Source: Cytophagales bacterium | GTDB taxonomy: Bacteria; Bacteroidota; Bacteroidia; Cytophagales; CCMP332 | Direction of reading: 5' to 3' | Length of the DNA: 41,406 bases | Assembly: GCA_028279065.1 (NCBI GenBank) | Contig: JANQSY010000040.1 | Coordinates: 1 to 41,406, forward strand | Part shown: piece after piece, positions 1 through 9,152 of the stretch | Layout: each line of letters begins with the position of its first letter | Position numbering within the stretch: the first letter of the stretch is position 1 | The notes under the pieces: generated by a model | Seen by the model: the letters and a program-made list of their open reading frames with translations, nothing else | Database searches by the model: none | Told to the model about the DNA's origin: nothing | Position numbers and translations under genes: made by a program

Positions 1-2
1 TT

Positions 3-2111
3 ATTATTAGTGAAGAGATCTATCATCCAATCTGGTTCAGATACAATGTTTTTCTAAGACATGAATGCGAAAGCCTTGGAGCTGTGGAAAAGGATCAGGG
101 CCGGAAATATTACTACCAAAGTGTTCTTGCAGGTACCATTAACAATTATGGCTACTACCACTCAAACAGGGGAAGACCAGACCTGGCCATGAAGTATTAT
201 AAGCAAAGCTTAAGGATCCTTCAGGAGATCGGGAACAGGGAGGCTTCCGGGCAATCACTTGGGAATATCGGTTTTCAGTATAACGAGATCGGTGAGGTGG
301 ACTCCGCCCTCAGTTATTATTTCCGATCGCTAAAGGTCCAAAAGGAATTCAATGATCTTTCCGGAATGGGTACAGCCTACAACAATATTGCTTCCGTTCA
401 AATGGACCGGTCAGATATCCAATCCGCCCTTTCCTATTATGACTCGGCCATGAAGATATATCAGGAGATCGATGACCAAAGCGGCCTGGCATTGATCATG
501 AATAATATGGCGATAAGTTATATCGACCAAGGAGAGGATTCCATGGCAAGGGTGTACCTTATGCGAAGCCTGGATTTCAGGGAGGAATTGGGAGATAAGC
601 GGGGATTAGCAGGAGTCCTGAACAATATGGGTTCTCTTTTTAACAAACCCGAAACCCGAAATGACGCAATGGATTACTTCCAGCGAAGCCTGGAGATCTC
701 TACGGAATTGGAAGACCTTGATGGCATGGCGACCTCTTTAAGTCACCTGGGCGGGGTCTATTACGACTTTGGGGATCTGGACAAGGCAAGGGAATACCAT
801 GAAAAGGCATACAAGATCCGCCAGACGACAAAGGAAAAAGAAGGTATCACCTTTTCTCTTGCTGCCTTGTCAAGGATCTATTTTGACCTGGGAATGAACC
901 AAAAAGCACTTGAAACCGGGTTAAAAAGCTTGCAATTCGCTCAGGAGCTTGGATTTCCGGAAAACATTGAAACAGCGGCTTTTGTCCTTCACAATGTTTA
1001 TCACGATCTGGGCAAATGGGAAGATGCCCTGGATATGCATAAGCTCTACATTCAAATGAAGGACAGCATCTCCAACCAGAGTACCAGAAAAGCTGCATTA
1101 AAACAGCAGATGAAGCATGAATTTGAAAAAAGGGAGGCGATCAAAAACGCTGAGAATGCCAAGCAGCTTGAGATCATGGCTGAGAGAGAAGAGAAACAGA
1201 AGACCATAAGCCTGTTGGCAGGAATGGGCCTTGTGATCGTCATATTCTTTTCGATGTTCGTTTATAACAGACTCAAGGAAACCCAACGTCAGAGAGCCGT
1301 AATAGAAAGCCAGAAACAACAGGTTGAGGAAGCCCACCAATTATTGGAATCACAAAACCAGCAGATCATAGATAGTATACAGTACGCAAAAAGGATACAA
1401 CAAGCCTTGCTGAAAAGCGAGGAGCACGAAACCAAGCACCTTCCCGACCACTTCATTCTCTTCATACCAAAAGACATCGTGTCCGGTGATTTTTATTGGG
1501 CTATGGAAAAGGAGGATTACTTTTATCTGGCAGCAGCGGATTGTACCGGGCATGGTGTTCCAGGAGCATTCCTCACTATGCTGGGGACTAGTTTTCTCAA
1601 TGAATTGAATGCCGGAGAGGAGGTCCATACACCAGCCCATCTCCTTGACGACCTCAGGGAAAAGATCATAAAGGAACTATCACAAACCGGGGGAGAAGAA
1701 GCTACCAAGGACGGAATGGATATCTCCATGATCCGTTTGAATCTCAAAAACCTTGAACTCCATTGGTCTGGTGCCCATAATCCCCTATATCATATCGGTA
1801 AGGATGGACTGGAAATCATCAAGCCGGACAAGCAACCCATTGGTTATCACGAGTACATGACCAGATTTACCGACCATAGCCTCCAATTGGAAAAAGGGGA
1901 TCTGATCTACCTTTTCACCGATGGCTATGCGGATCAATTTGGAGGACCCAACGGGAAAAAATTCATGTACAAGCGATTCAAGGAAAAGATCATGGAAATT
2001 CATAATAGGCCGCTGGAAGAACAAAAAGATGAACTTATGCAGGTTTTTAACACCTGGAAAGGAGAAGAAGACCAGGTCGACGATGTCTGCATAATCGGAT
2101 TAAGGGTCTGA
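3..2111 (+). CDS. TPR / transmembrane / SpoIIE-PP2C phosphatase, 5' truncated
   Basis: The gene enters from the left edge: the frame is open back to base 3, and a GTG at 84 is only an internal codon candidate. The N-terminal half is a run of TPR repeats (to about nt 1050) with recurring G-x-A-x-x-Y-x-x-A-L spacing. A charged coiled coil, one membrane helix (about nt 1205-1270, LLAGMGLVIVIFF) and a second coiled coil follow. The C-terminal SpoIIE/PP2C domain (about nt 1446-2105) keeps the metal-binding acidic motifs SGDFYW, ADCTGHGVPGAF, FTDGYAD and the final DDVCII. The family dephosphorylates serine/threonine, often on anti-sigma antagonists. I infer that the TPR part senses or docks a partner and the phosphatase faces the cytoplasm. 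The substrate is unknown. The domain assignment is firm; the true start lies outside the window. Confidence 0.9.
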   Translation: MISEEIYHPIWFRYNVFLRHECESLGAVEKDQGRKYYYQSVLAGTINNYGYYHSNRGRPDLAMKYYKQSLRILQEIGNREASGQSLGNIGFQYNEIGEVDSALSYYFRSLKVQKEFNDLSGMGTAYNNIASVQMDRSDIQSALSYYDSAMKIYQEIDDQSGLALIMNNMAISYIDQGEDSMARVYLMRSLDFREELGDKRGLAGVLNNMGSLFNKPETRNDAMDYFQRSLEISTELEDLDGMATSLSHLGGVYYDFGDLDKAREYHEKAYKIRQTTKEKEGITFSLAALSRIYFDLGMNQKALETGLKSLQFAQELGFPENIETAAFVLHNVYHDLGKWEDALDMHKLYIQMKDSISNQSTRKAALKQQMKHEFEKREAIKNAENAKQLEIMAEREEKQKTISLLAGMGLVIVIFFSMFVYNRLKETQRQRAVIESQKQQVEEAHQLLESQNQQIIDSIQYAKRIQQALLKSEEHETKHLPDHFILFIPKDIVSGDFYWAMEKEDYFYLAAADCTGHGVPGAFLTMLGTSFLNELNAGEEVHTPAHLLDDLREKIIKELSQTGGEEATKDGMDISMIRLNLKNLELHWSGAHNPLYHIGKDGLEIIKPDKQPIGYHEYMTRFTDHSLQLEKGDLIYLFTDGYADQFGGPNGKKFMYKRFKEKIMEIHNRPLEEQKDELMQVFNTWKGEEDQVDDVCIIGLRV

Positions 2112-2172
2112 AAATCAAATTCCTGGCACGTCCATTGCCGTTTTACAATTACTAAACGATTTTTTTACATTT

Positions 2173-2835
2173 TTGAAATCGCATTTGATTTTTTATCAGG
2201 CTTTGCTTTTCTACCAACAGCTATATCTCACTATAGGCATAATTCTTTTTCCTTTGGTATCGCCTGTTCTGGCCCAGGAAGAACATGATTATGCTTTCGC
2301 ACTTATCGGAACGGGGAATGGAGCCTATTGGGTATATACCAAGGAGGAGAATTCATTCTATTTCCACATTGATTCAGATTCGATCTTTTCAACTGGGGCG
2401 GAAACCCTTTTCCTTGTAAAGGATAGAGTGTTTGAATCCACAGTCGTTCTTGCAGAAGAAGGCATGCCGGAGAAAATGCCTACGACAGAAAAAACCGAAG
2501 AGATCCTTCTGGACTATATGTTCCATGAGCTGAAATTCCTGAAAAACAAGCAGCAACTGGAAATACCGGATGTCCAGTACAAGTTTGTCGACCTGGGCAG
2601 ATATCATTTTATGGAATGGTGGTACCAAATCAAGAATAGCGAAAACGAGATCTGGTCAAAAACCAATCTCAGCGTTCTATGCTTTGATGGGATCCTGAAC
2701 ATTAATGTTGCTGTCAAAAAACACCAAACGATGGAGGAGGAAAAAGAATTCCTAAGAGGGGCCGGATCCAACCTGGTCAAGGTCCTTGGGTCCGTAGATA
2801 TAGATGCGATGGCGGAAAAACTCCAGAAAAAATAA
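2173..2835 (+). CDS. exported hypothetical protein
   Basis: A 220-residue protein beginning at a TTG. No ATG lies near the N-terminus, and TTG codons at 2185 or 2203 are alternative starts. It has a long hydrophobic N-terminus ending in SPVLAQ, a convincing signal peptidase I site, so it is probably periplasmic or surface-located. I do not recognise the family. Residues from about 55 onward (SFYFHIDSDSIF, FLVKDRVFES, LSVLCFDGILNINV) align by eye with the protein at 10113-10769 (CFYFTVYSDNVG, FLVDNKIFRA, LSTICFNRILTLNR), so the two are distant paralogues. Its stop codon overlaps the ATG of the next lipoprotein by one base, suggesting translational coupling. Confidence 0.75.
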   Translation: MKSHLIFYQALLFYQQLYLTIGIILFPLVSPVLAQEEHDYAFALIGTGNGAYWVYTKEENSFYFHIDSDSIFSTGAETLFLVKDRVFESTVVLAEEGMPEKMPTTEKTEEILLDYMFHELKFLKNKQQLEIPDVQYKFVDLGRYHFMEWWYQIKNSENEIWSKTNLSVLCFDGILNINVAVKKHQTMEEEKEFLRGAGSNLVKVLGSVDIDAMAEKLQKK

Positions 2836-3275
2836 TGGGAACAAGTCGGGCGATTCTTTTTCTTTTGCCCCTCTTCATTTTTGCCTGCAAATCAGCAAAG
2901 CATTATGACAATCCTGAAAGGATCTACTCCTTCGATGAGTTTATCATGGGATGGGGCGGTGGATTCACCGGGGAGTATGAGGAGTATCTTATCCGAAGGG
3001 ATGGTATTGTCCTACAAAAGAACTTCGGAGATGATAAGTTCTACCCCTTTGGCCGCTTTTACGAATCTTCAGTCTCAGTGATTTTCGGAGAACTTGATGA
3101 CCTTAAACCCTGGGACATTAACTGGGATAAACCCTCCAACCTTACTCAGTACGTAGAGGTGCGCAAGGATGCATCAAAGAACAGGATCATCTGGGGAGGG
3201 CATGACTCGGATCATCCACCTGGGATCCAGGAATTCTTCGTGAATACGCGAAGAAAGATCCGGGACCTGAAATAG
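2835..3275 (+). CDS. small exported lipoprotein, hypothetical
   Basis: A 146-residue protein whose ATG shares its A with the TAA of the preceding gene, so it is probably co-translated with it. The N-terminus is a classical lipoprotein signal, with a hydrophobic stretch ending IFAC and the lipidated Cys at residue 18. The mature part is rich in aromatic and acidic residues with a Gly run (GWGGGF) and several W/Y/D positions, consistent with a small beta-rich domain. I do not recognise the family. A base-composition oddity is absent and it matches its upstream neighbour in codon use. Function unknown; envelope location is inferred from the lipobox. Confidence 0.75.
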   Translation: MGTSRAILFLLPLFIFACKSAKHYDNPERIYSFDEFIMGWGGGFTGEYEEYLIRRDGIVLQKNFGDDKFYPFGRFYESSVSVIFGELDDLKPWDINWDKPSNLTQYVEVRKDASKNRIIWGGHDSDHPPGIQEFFVNTRRKIRDLK

Positions 3276-3659
3276 GATTTTTTACAACAACTCTTTTGGA
3301 ATTGTTGGTTCCAATTTTCCTTTCCCTTGTAAGTTAAAAAATTGGACACCTGATTAGGCTTAACTAAGATCCCGAGGGATTCCAACAAGAATAATCCAGA
3401 ATACCATCGTATGGGAGGTCTCCCCTTGTCGGATCCACACATTGACGACGGACTATATCGTTTTGTGATTCATAAAAATGTTCAAATGGAGCCAGCCCTC
3501 ACATAATCCAATCCAAGAGGCAGGGAAGAAAGTTATTTTTGTAAGTCCTTGGTTTTCTTGGACTATGCGTTGTCGGCTTCTTGATAAAAATCAGACCAAA
3601 AAGGATACGGCATCATAATTTGCAAGAGTAAAGGCCAATTGATTTGAAGAAAAAAGATC
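3276..3659 (+). other. 384-bp intergenic stretch
   Basis: No convincing gene on either strand. Near the left end is a short hairpin, TTGGAA (3296-3301) and TTCCAA (3309-3314) with a 7-nt loop and a T-rich run after it, which could be a weak terminator for the lipoprotein gene. A TAnnTTTG-like element (TATTTTTG, 3534-3541) lies about 120 bp before the next start, but I see no matching -33 box at normal spacing. The rest shows nothing I can name. Confidence 0.4.
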
Positions 3660-4253
3660 ATGCCTCAATTTTTGATTGATCTCAGAGATCTGATCGCCCA
3701 ACCCTGGCCATGGTACGTGGCTGGTCCGATGATCTCTTTGATCGTTTTTACCCTCCTGTTCCTGGGTAAGGAGTTTGGAATATCAGGGAACCTGAGGGCG
3801 ATGTGTGCCGCTGACGGAGCTGGCCGTTTTTCTGACTTTTTCAACTATGATTGGCAAAAGGAAGGATGGAACCTGATGGTGGTCCTTGGAGCTCTTTTTG
3901 GTGGATATATAGCCTCGCACTACTTTGTTGGAGAGGATGGAAATACCGCTCATATCTCCCAGCAGACCGTACAATCCCTGAACGATTTGGGAATTGAAGG
4001 CCTTGCCTATAATGCAGTCCCATTGGTTCCTGAGTTCTACGCCTGGGAGTCCCTTTTCACGCTGAAAGGCATTTTCATTATAGTTGGCGGGGGCTTCATG
4101 ATCGGTTTTGGTGCCAGATATGCTGGTGGTTGCACCTCGGGACATGCAATAAGCGGATTATCGGAACTGCAGCTTCCCAGCCTTGTCGCCGTTATCGGCT
4201 TTTTCATTGGTGGTCTTATAATGACTTACCTGATCTTCCCATTAATCTTTTAA
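3660..4253 (+). CDS. YeeE/YedE family sulfur-transport protein, first half
   Basis: A 197-residue membrane protein of the YeeE/YedE (thiosulfate/sulfur transport, TsuA-like) family. I see four or more hydrophobic helices (roughly residues 20-37, 70-90, 132-150, 172-196). The diagnostic motif GARYAGGCTSGHAISG, near residues 147-162, carries the conserved Cys of the substrate path. In well-studied bacteria this family is one long polypeptide; here it is split, with the second half in the next gene four bases downstream. The pair probably forms a pseudo-symmetric inner-membrane channel moving thiosulfate or a related sulfur species. No rhodanese or persulfide dioxygenase gene sits next to it, which often accompanies the pair. 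Family call firm, substrate inferred. Confidence 0.88.
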   Translation: MPQFLIDLRDLIAQPWPWYVAGPMISLIVFTLLFLGKEFGISGNLRAMCAADGAGRFSDFFNYDWQKEGWNLMVVLGALFGGYIASHYFVGEDGNTAHISQQTVQSLNDLGIEGLAYNAVPLVPEFYAWESLFTLKGIFIIVGGGFMIGFGARYAGGCTSGHAISGLSELQLPSLVAVIGFFIGGLIMTYLIFPLIF

Positions 4254-4257
4254 AGCC

Positions 4258-4671
4258 ATGAAATACTTTAGATACATACTGGTCGGAATGGTTTTCGGGA
4301 TCACCCTTTACAAAGCTGAAGCTGTTTCCTGGTTCAGGATATTTGAGATGTTCCATTTTCAATCATTTCACATGTTTGGTATCATCTTCTCTGCAGTTGG
4401 AATCGGGATCATAGGAATGCAGATCATCAAACGCTTTCATTGGAAGAACCTTGAAGGTCAGGAACTGGATATCCGGATGAAGCAGCCCACCTACCGCAGA
4501 TACATCATAGGTGGAACCATCTTTGGATTGGGCTGGGCCCTGGCTGGGGTATGCCCTGGTCCCATGTTCGTACTGATGGGAAGTGGGTACACCGTCTTCA
4601 TTGTCTTTCTTGCTAGCGCAATGCTGGGGACCTTTGTCTATGGGCTTTTGAGGGAGAAGCTCCCCCATTAA
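4258..4671 (+). CDS. YeeE/YedE family sulfur-transport protein, second half
   Basis: A 137-residue membrane protein starting four bases after its partner stops, so the two are almost certainly one operon. It has four likely helices and the second-half signature GWALAGVCPGPMFVLMGSG (about residues 97-115), which carries the second conserved Cys. It corresponds to the C-terminal half of the fused YeeE/YedE proteins. I infer that it pairs with the upstream protein to form the transporter. Length is typical of the split Bacteroidota/Proteobacteria versions. No regulatory site is evident between the two genes. Confidence 0.87.
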   Translation: MKYFRYILVGMVFGITLYKAEAVSWFRIFEMFHFQSFHMFGIIFSAVGIGIIGMQIIKRFHWKNLEGQELDIRMKQPTYRRYIIGGTIFGLGWALAGVCPGPMFVLMGSGYTVFIVFLASAMLGTFVYGLLREKLPH

Positions 4672-4737
4672 AGAGGAAGAACTTCCGCTTACTCAATATG
4701 AAACGGATTTTGGCGTTAGGAATGAAAACCGAATGTC

Positions 4738-5349
4738 ATGATGAAGCCCCTATTAATTCTATCTGTCTCTTTTTTGATCGTCTCCTGTTCTGATGACAAT
4801 TCACCAGAACCCAGAGATATTTCCGATTATTCTAAGCTGGAGATTGGGAATTATTGGATCTATGAGGCCAAAATGATGGATACCGCTGGAATTGGAGATA
4901 CCACCATTAACATTGATAGTGTCTATATCCCTAAGGATACTTTAATTGGAAATAAAAAGCTATTCATTATGGAAGGAACACGATTCACAGCTGAATTCAG
5001 AGAATTGGTGTTTGACTCCGCCAGATCTACTTATTTTTTTCCTAGTAGAGATATCATTTTTTCTGTTGACCCCAATGTAAAATTTCATCAGGTAATTGGA
5101 GACCCAGGGAGTCCCCATGCAGTCGCTGATTTTCAAAACACAAATCAATTGGAGAGGATTGAAGTCCCAGCAGGGAAGTTTGCTTGTGAAAACTTCAGAG
5201 GAACTATCAGCGTCCCACAAGGGATTCAGGATCCTTTTGATATTTACTATTCAGCGGGAACAGGATTGATATTGGAGAGAGGTCCTATGATCCCCAACAA
5301 TTTTAAAATCTATCGAGCCCTTATCAGGCGGGGGAAGGTGATTCCTTAA
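4738..5349 (+). CDS. exported lipoprotein, hypothetical
   Basis: A 203-residue protein with tandem ATG codons at 4738 and 4741; either could start it. The signal sequence ends LIVSC with the lipidated Cys at residue 17, followed by a charged linker (SDDNSPEPRD). The mature domain begins with the pattern Y-x-x-L-x-x-G-N-Y-W-I-Y, which I associate with small Bacteroidota lipoproteins of unknown function, and ends in a segment about an ascent to a 'YYSAGTGLILERG' motif. It is AT-richer than the thioredoxin-like gene that follows 86 bp later. Function unknown; probably anchored on the periplasmic or outer-membrane side. Confidence 0.72.
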   Translation: MMKPLLILSVSFLIVSCSDDNSPEPRDISDYSKLEIGNYWIYEAKMMDTAGIGDTTINIDSVYIPKDTLIGNKKLFIMEGTRFTAEFRELVFDSARSTYFFPSRDIIFSVDPNVKFHQVIGDPGSPHAVADFQNTNQLERIEVPAGKFACENFRGTISVPQGIQDPFDIYYSAGTGLILERGPMIPNNFKIYRALIRRGKVIP

Positions 5350-5435
5350 GACCAATAGAATCATCCGCAAGAATAAAAGTGGTTTTAACAAACCCGCATT
5401 ATTACTAGTTTGCAGGTTGATAAAATCAAGAACCC

Positions 5436-6776
5436 ATGAAAAAGCTTCTAATTCTATCCCTTTCAGTTCTCTTTTTTGCCTGCAATATGGCCCCCAAGGT
5501 AGACTATGTGGTCTTCTCCGGGAAGGTCGAGAATCCCTCAGGAGACAAGGTGACCATCTCAAAGGGAACTCAGGAATTTGACTTCGAATTGGCCGAGGAC
5601 GGGACCTGGTCGGATACCATCAAAGTTGAATCGGGATACTTCCGTTTTGACGATACCAATGAGTCCAGCGAAATGTATCTGGAACCAGGATACAACCTGT
5701 ATTTGACCCTGAACACAGAACAATTCGATGAGACCATCAAGTATGAGGGAGCAGGCTCAGGACCTAACAACTTCCTGGCAGCCAAATATCTCCTGGATGA
5801 GAGCCTTGACCAGGGCGATGAATTCTATAAAATGGATGAAGGTGCTGCACAGGCATATCTGGATGACATCAAAGCACAAATGATGGACCTAATGGAAAAG
5901 CAACAGGATCTTCCCAGCGATTTTGTGGAAATGGAAAAAAGAAATATTTCCTACTCTGTTGAAGGGAAGAAAATATACTATGCCTATTACCACCCAAAGG
6001 TGACAGGAGAGGAATACGAGGCCTCAGAGGAATTCATGGCGGAAATCAATGGCCTGGATGTAAACCTGGATGTTGATTATGAGCTGGGAAGCTATAGGTT
6101 CCTGGTTGGAGAATACCATGAAAACAAAATGGATGAAATGGCCTCGGTTTCAGAAAAACTGGAATATATCGGCACCCTTCAAAACCCAAAGGTTAAGTCT
6201 TCTTTGGTTGGGAATTTTAATTATGAATTGATACCCGGAGGAGAATATAATGAGGCCATAGTCGCGGCCATCAATGAATATTCAGATAATGAAAAACTGA
6301 AGGAAATAGTGGCCGAAAAAGCTGCTGCCCTTGACAAACTGATCGCAGGAAATGCTTCTCCCCAATTCAGCTATGAGGACGTGGAAGGGAATATGGTCAG
6401 CCTCGAAGATTTCAAGGGGCAGTACGTTTACCTTGACGTTTGGGCTACATGGTGTGGGCCATGTAGAAGGGAGATCCCATACCTGAAAGAGCTTGAAGAA
6501 GAATACTCTGACCGGAATATTGCCTTTGTCGGAGTCTCGATCGACAAGAATGATGACAAGCAGAAATGGTTGGATTTTGTTGCCGAAAAAGAGCTGGTGG
6601 GCACACAGGTTTTCAGCGATTCCGACTGGAGTTCAGAATGGGTAAAGGCCTACGCTATCTATAGTATTCCCAGATTCATTCTGGTGGATCCGGATGGAAA
6701 CATTGTGGATGCCATGGCTCCAAGACCATCAGATAAATCGGGTATAAAAGCGCTCCTGGACGAGCAAAGCATTTAA
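5436..6776 (+). CDS. TlpA-like thiol-disulfide oxidoreductase lipoprotein
   Basis: A 446-residue protein. The signal peptide ends LFFAC (Cys16), giving a lipoprotein. An N-terminal beta-rich region (about 25-110) resembles the domain commonly found in front of Bacteroidota TlpA-like proteins. A helical, acidic middle follows, then a redoxin/TlpA fold (about 308-446). The active site is W339-C340-G341-P342-C343 inside VWATWCGPCRREIP, and the cis-Pro region is YSIPRFILVDPDG. It probably reduces or exchanges disulfides in periplasmic or outer-membrane proteins; the partner is unknown. The gene ends at a strong hairpin terminator within 10 bp of its stop codon, so it closes a transcription unit. 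Confidence 0.9.
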   Translation: MKKLLILSLSVLFFACNMAPKVDYVVFSGKVENPSGDKVTISKGTQEFDFELAEDGTWSDTIKVESGYFRFDDTNESSEMYLEPGYNLYLTLNTEQFDETIKYEGAGSGPNNFLAAKYLLDESLDQGDEFYKMDEGAAQAYLDDIKAQMMDLMEKQQDLPSDFVEMEKRNISYSVEGKKIYYAYYHPKVTGEEYEASEEFMAEINGLDVNLDVDYELGSYRFLVGEYHENKMDEMASVSEKLEYIGTLQNPKVKSSLVGNFNYELIPGGEYNEAIVAAINEYSDNEKLKEIVAEKAAALDKLIAGNASPQFSYEDVEGNMVSLEDFKGQYVYLDVWATWCGPCRREIPYLKELEEEYSDRNIAFVGVSIDKNDDKQKWLDFVAEKELVGTQVFSDSDWSSEWVKAYAIYSIPRFILVDPDGNIVDAMAPRPSDKSGIKALLDEQSI

Positions 6777-6782
6777 AGTTTG

Positions 6783-6814
6783 GGCCCCGGGTTACTCCGG
6801 GGCCTTTTCTTTTA
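6783..6814 (+). terminator. rho-independent terminator after the TlpA-like gene
   Basis: A perfect 8-bp GC stem, GGCCCCGG (6783-6790) and CCGGGGCC (6797-6804), closes a 6-nt loop and is followed directly by TTTTCTTTT. It starts six bases after the stop codon of the thioredoxin-like gene and 19 bases before the next gene, so the two are probably separate transcripts. Confidence 0.9.
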
Positions 6815-6832
6815 TAAATGATTAAACCTTAA

Positions 6833-7762
6833 ATGAAACAGTTCTTCTTAGCTCTTATTTTTGGTCAATTGGTCCTTTCGTCATGCCAGGATGAATCCCC
6901 TTTTGGGCCGGATGACCCTATTCCCAGCACCCCTATGACGGGCACCATCAATAATCAGGCATGGCAAATGCAAAGTGTTGGAGGAAGGTACGATTTTTCG
7001 AATGGGGGTCAGGGTGACAAAGTAGAGACCATCTCGCTTTACTTCTTTGAGGTCCCCGATTTCCAGTTCTGTTATGGAATATTGGATACTTCACTTGGAC
7101 CGTTTTTGAATCTGACCCTGGAGCCGAAGATCGGCAGACAAACAGTTGGCGTGAACACCTTTGTTACAGGCTTCTTCCTTCAAAATGTATCCTATCAATA
7201 CACCATTTCCGGTGACGTGGTGGTCGACGAATTGGATACCAGCGGTATTGGATACATAAAGGGAAGGATCTCCTACCGAAATTCATCCCAGGGAAGCCCA
7301 TCAGATAAAGTAGAGGGAAGTTTCGAGACCACCCTTTGCAGAGACCGAAGAAAACTGGAATTCCTTGACCAGGAAGCCCAGGGGATAATGAACGGCCGAG
7401 CATGGACGGTGAGCGATGGGGTAGGTTATGGCCGGGTCCTGGATCTTTTCGATTTTGCGGTCCCCTCAGATATCTGCCAGACTCAGGAGAATTATTATCC
7501 AAGCATTAGGATCTTCGTCCCCAGAACAATAGAGCTGGGTTACTTCACAACGGAGGACCAACCCTCAGGCCCGGGAAGTATATTGAGTCCCTATGCAAGG
7601 TGGGATCCGATCATTAATCCACCTTTCTTAAGTGGAGCTCTGGAGATTGTCGAAATAGATACTGCAAACGAGCTGGTATCCGGTAGGATCGATCTCTTTT
7701 CAAATACCGACAGTGGTTATGCATTTAATGGGAATTTCAGTGTGCGCTACTGCAATTACTGA
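6833..7762 (+). CDS. internally duplicated lipoprotein, copy 1
   Basis: A 309-residue lipoprotein (signal ending VLSSC, Cys18). After a Pro-rich linker it contains two related halves. The first opens with TGTINNQAWQMQSVGG and closes with GRIS...GSFETTLC. The second opens with GIMNGRAWTVSDGVG and closes with GRIDLF...GNFSVRYC. Each half therefore starts with a G-x-x-N-x-x-A-W strand and ends in an aromatic/Cys beta strand, suggesting a duplicated beta-sandwich. The protein at 9153-10085 is a clear paralogue (compare DTSGIGYIKGRI with DTIGIGWIKGRI). I do not recognise the family. A surface or periplasmic binding role is only a guess. Confidence 0.78.
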   Translation: MKQFFLALIFGQLVLSSCQDESPFGPDDPIPSTPMTGTINNQAWQMQSVGGRYDFSNGGQGDKVETISLYFFEVPDFQFCYGILDTSLGPFLNLTLEPKIGRQTVGVNTFVTGFFLQNVSYQYTISGDVVVDELDTSGIGYIKGRISYRNSSQGSPSDKVEGSFETTLCRDRRKLEFLDQEAQGIMNGRAWTVSDGVGYGRVLDLFDFAVPSDICQTQENYYPSIRIFVPRTIELGYFTTEDQPSGPGSILSPYARWDPIINPPFLSGALEIVEIDTANELVSGRIDLFSNTDSGYAFNGNFSVRYCNY

Positions 7763-7765
7763 TCC

Positions 7766-8896
7766 CTAGCGGACAATGAGTTTGGCCCTGGCTGAACTCA
7801 TCACCCCATCAAGCTGAAGGAAATAAACGCCAGGTCCGATCTCAATACCATCAGAGTTTAGCTGGATTTGGATCTGATGATCCCCGGTCTCAAGTTCTCC
7901 TGAAAAGACCCTCTTGATCATATTTCCATTGCTGGAAAACAGTTTAAGGTCAAAATATTCGGGACTTTCCAGAGAGAACTCGATGTTGGCATAATCAGAA
8001 ACCGGATTAGGGAAAATAAATACACCAATCTTGTGTAAATCCTTTCCCTCCAAACCAACCGTAGGGTTTAACACACCCGTGATCATCCTTAGACGACGAG
8101 GGTTGTATTCAGAAATATAAATTGTATCCCCAGTGGGCGTCGAGGTGATACCATTTGGACCTGTAAATCTTGCTGCCGAAACATGTCCGTCAGTGCTGCC
8201 AGCCGCCCCACCCGCAAAAACCACCTGGCCACTTCCATCTGTAGGGATCCTGTAGATCCTGTTGTTTGTAAAGGCGGTGGCATAAATATCATCTCCGACC
8301 AGGGTCATGAAGCCCAGGTTACCCGGCAGATCCCCGATCTGTGTTACCGAATCATCAGGGGTCCTTTTGAAGATCTTTCCATCCGTGAAATTTCCTACGT
8401 AGAAGTTATCCTGGTCATCGAAGAGTAGACCTATCGGGCCATTCAATCCCCCATGGGTCCAGTAAATGGAAGTGTGTCCCGCCGAGTCCATGATCCTGAT
8501 ATCATTTACGTTGTACCTGGCGATGATCAGGTATCCATTGGGGTCCAAAACAAGGGCACCGGGATCATTGATGATCAAAATGGTATCAAAGTTTCCTGCC
8601 GTATCGATCAGGTTGATCATGCCACCCTGAGCCTGTGGAACAAGTAGGTTTCCCAGTGTGTCAAAAATCAAACCGTTAGGTGAACTCATCCCATCTGCAA
8701 ATATGCTGGTCTGCCCATCGGGGGTGATCTTGGTAACTGTGGAACCTAGGTAACGGGAAGCAAAAATGTTCCCATACTTATCAACGGCAAGTCCATCGTT
8801 GAAAGTTGAGGGCCCAGGTACCAGAGTGGACACGGTTTGCGAATAGGCCAGGGATAAAGTAAAAAGAAAGGTAGCGGAAAGTATAGTTTTTAGCAT
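7766..8896 (-). CDS. T9SS-exported NHL beta-propeller protein
   Basis: I start it at the ATG at 8896 because that codon opens a clean signal peptide (MLKTILSATFLFTLSLAYSQ); an in-frame ATG 51 bp upstream adds a non-signal extension. The mature part is a series of NHL/SMP-30-like blades, each with patterns such as DGLAVDKYGNIFA, NGLIFDTLGNLLVP and NGITSTPTGDTIYISE, about six in all, consistent with a six-bladed propeller. The last 80 residues are a T9SS type A sorting domain (FIFPNPVSDYANIEF ... GVYFLQL ... AKLIVR). It is therefore probably secreted and attached to the cell surface. Propellers of this kind bind proteins or sugars; no catalytic residue is evident. It is convergent with copy 1 of the duplicated lipoprotein, three bases apart. 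Confidence 0.87.
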   Translation of the reverse strand: MLKTILSATFLFTLSLAYSQTVSTLVPGPSTFNDGLAVDKYGNIFASRYLGSTVTKITPDGQTSIFADGMSSPNGLIFDTLGNLLVPQAQGGMINLIDTAGNFDTILIINDPGALVLDPNGYLIIARYNVNDIRIMDSAGHTSIYWTHGGLNGPIGLLFDDQDNFYVGNFTDGKIFKRTPDDSVTQIGDLPGNLGFMTLVGDDIYATAFTNNRIYRIPTDGSGQVVFAGGAAGSTDGHVSAARFTGPNGITSTPTGDTIYISEYNPRRLRMITGVLNPTVGLEGKDLHKIGVFIFPNPVSDYANIEFSLESPEYFDLKLFSSNGNMIKRVFSGELETGDHQIQIQLNSDGIEIGPGVYFLQLDGVMSSARAKLIVR

Positions 8897-9123
8897 TGGC
8901 CGGAAAAATGATTGGCCCCACCAAATTGAAAACCCATCCAGTTCCATAAAAGAATTTGTTTTTCAGGGTTTTCGGCGGGCAAAGGCACCTAAATGAAGGA
9001 AAGAAATATTAACTAACTGATAATGTGAGCTATACACAGATTTTTTAATAATTCCATACTATGATATTTGCAGGGTTTTAGGTCCATTTGGTACAACTGA
9101 AATCCGCCAAAGGCCTGTTTCTC

Positions 9124-9131
9124 TATTTTTG
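9124..9131 (+). promoter_or_regulatory. candidate -7 element (TATTTTTG)
   Basis: TATTTTTG followed by CCC matches the Bacteroidota -7 consensus TAnnTTTG and lies 22 bp before the ATG of the following lipoprotein. I could not find a TTG-type -33 element at the usual 17-23 bp spacing, so this is only a partial promoter match. Confidence 0.3.
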
Positions 9132-9152
9132 CCCGATTGACCAAGAGCTACG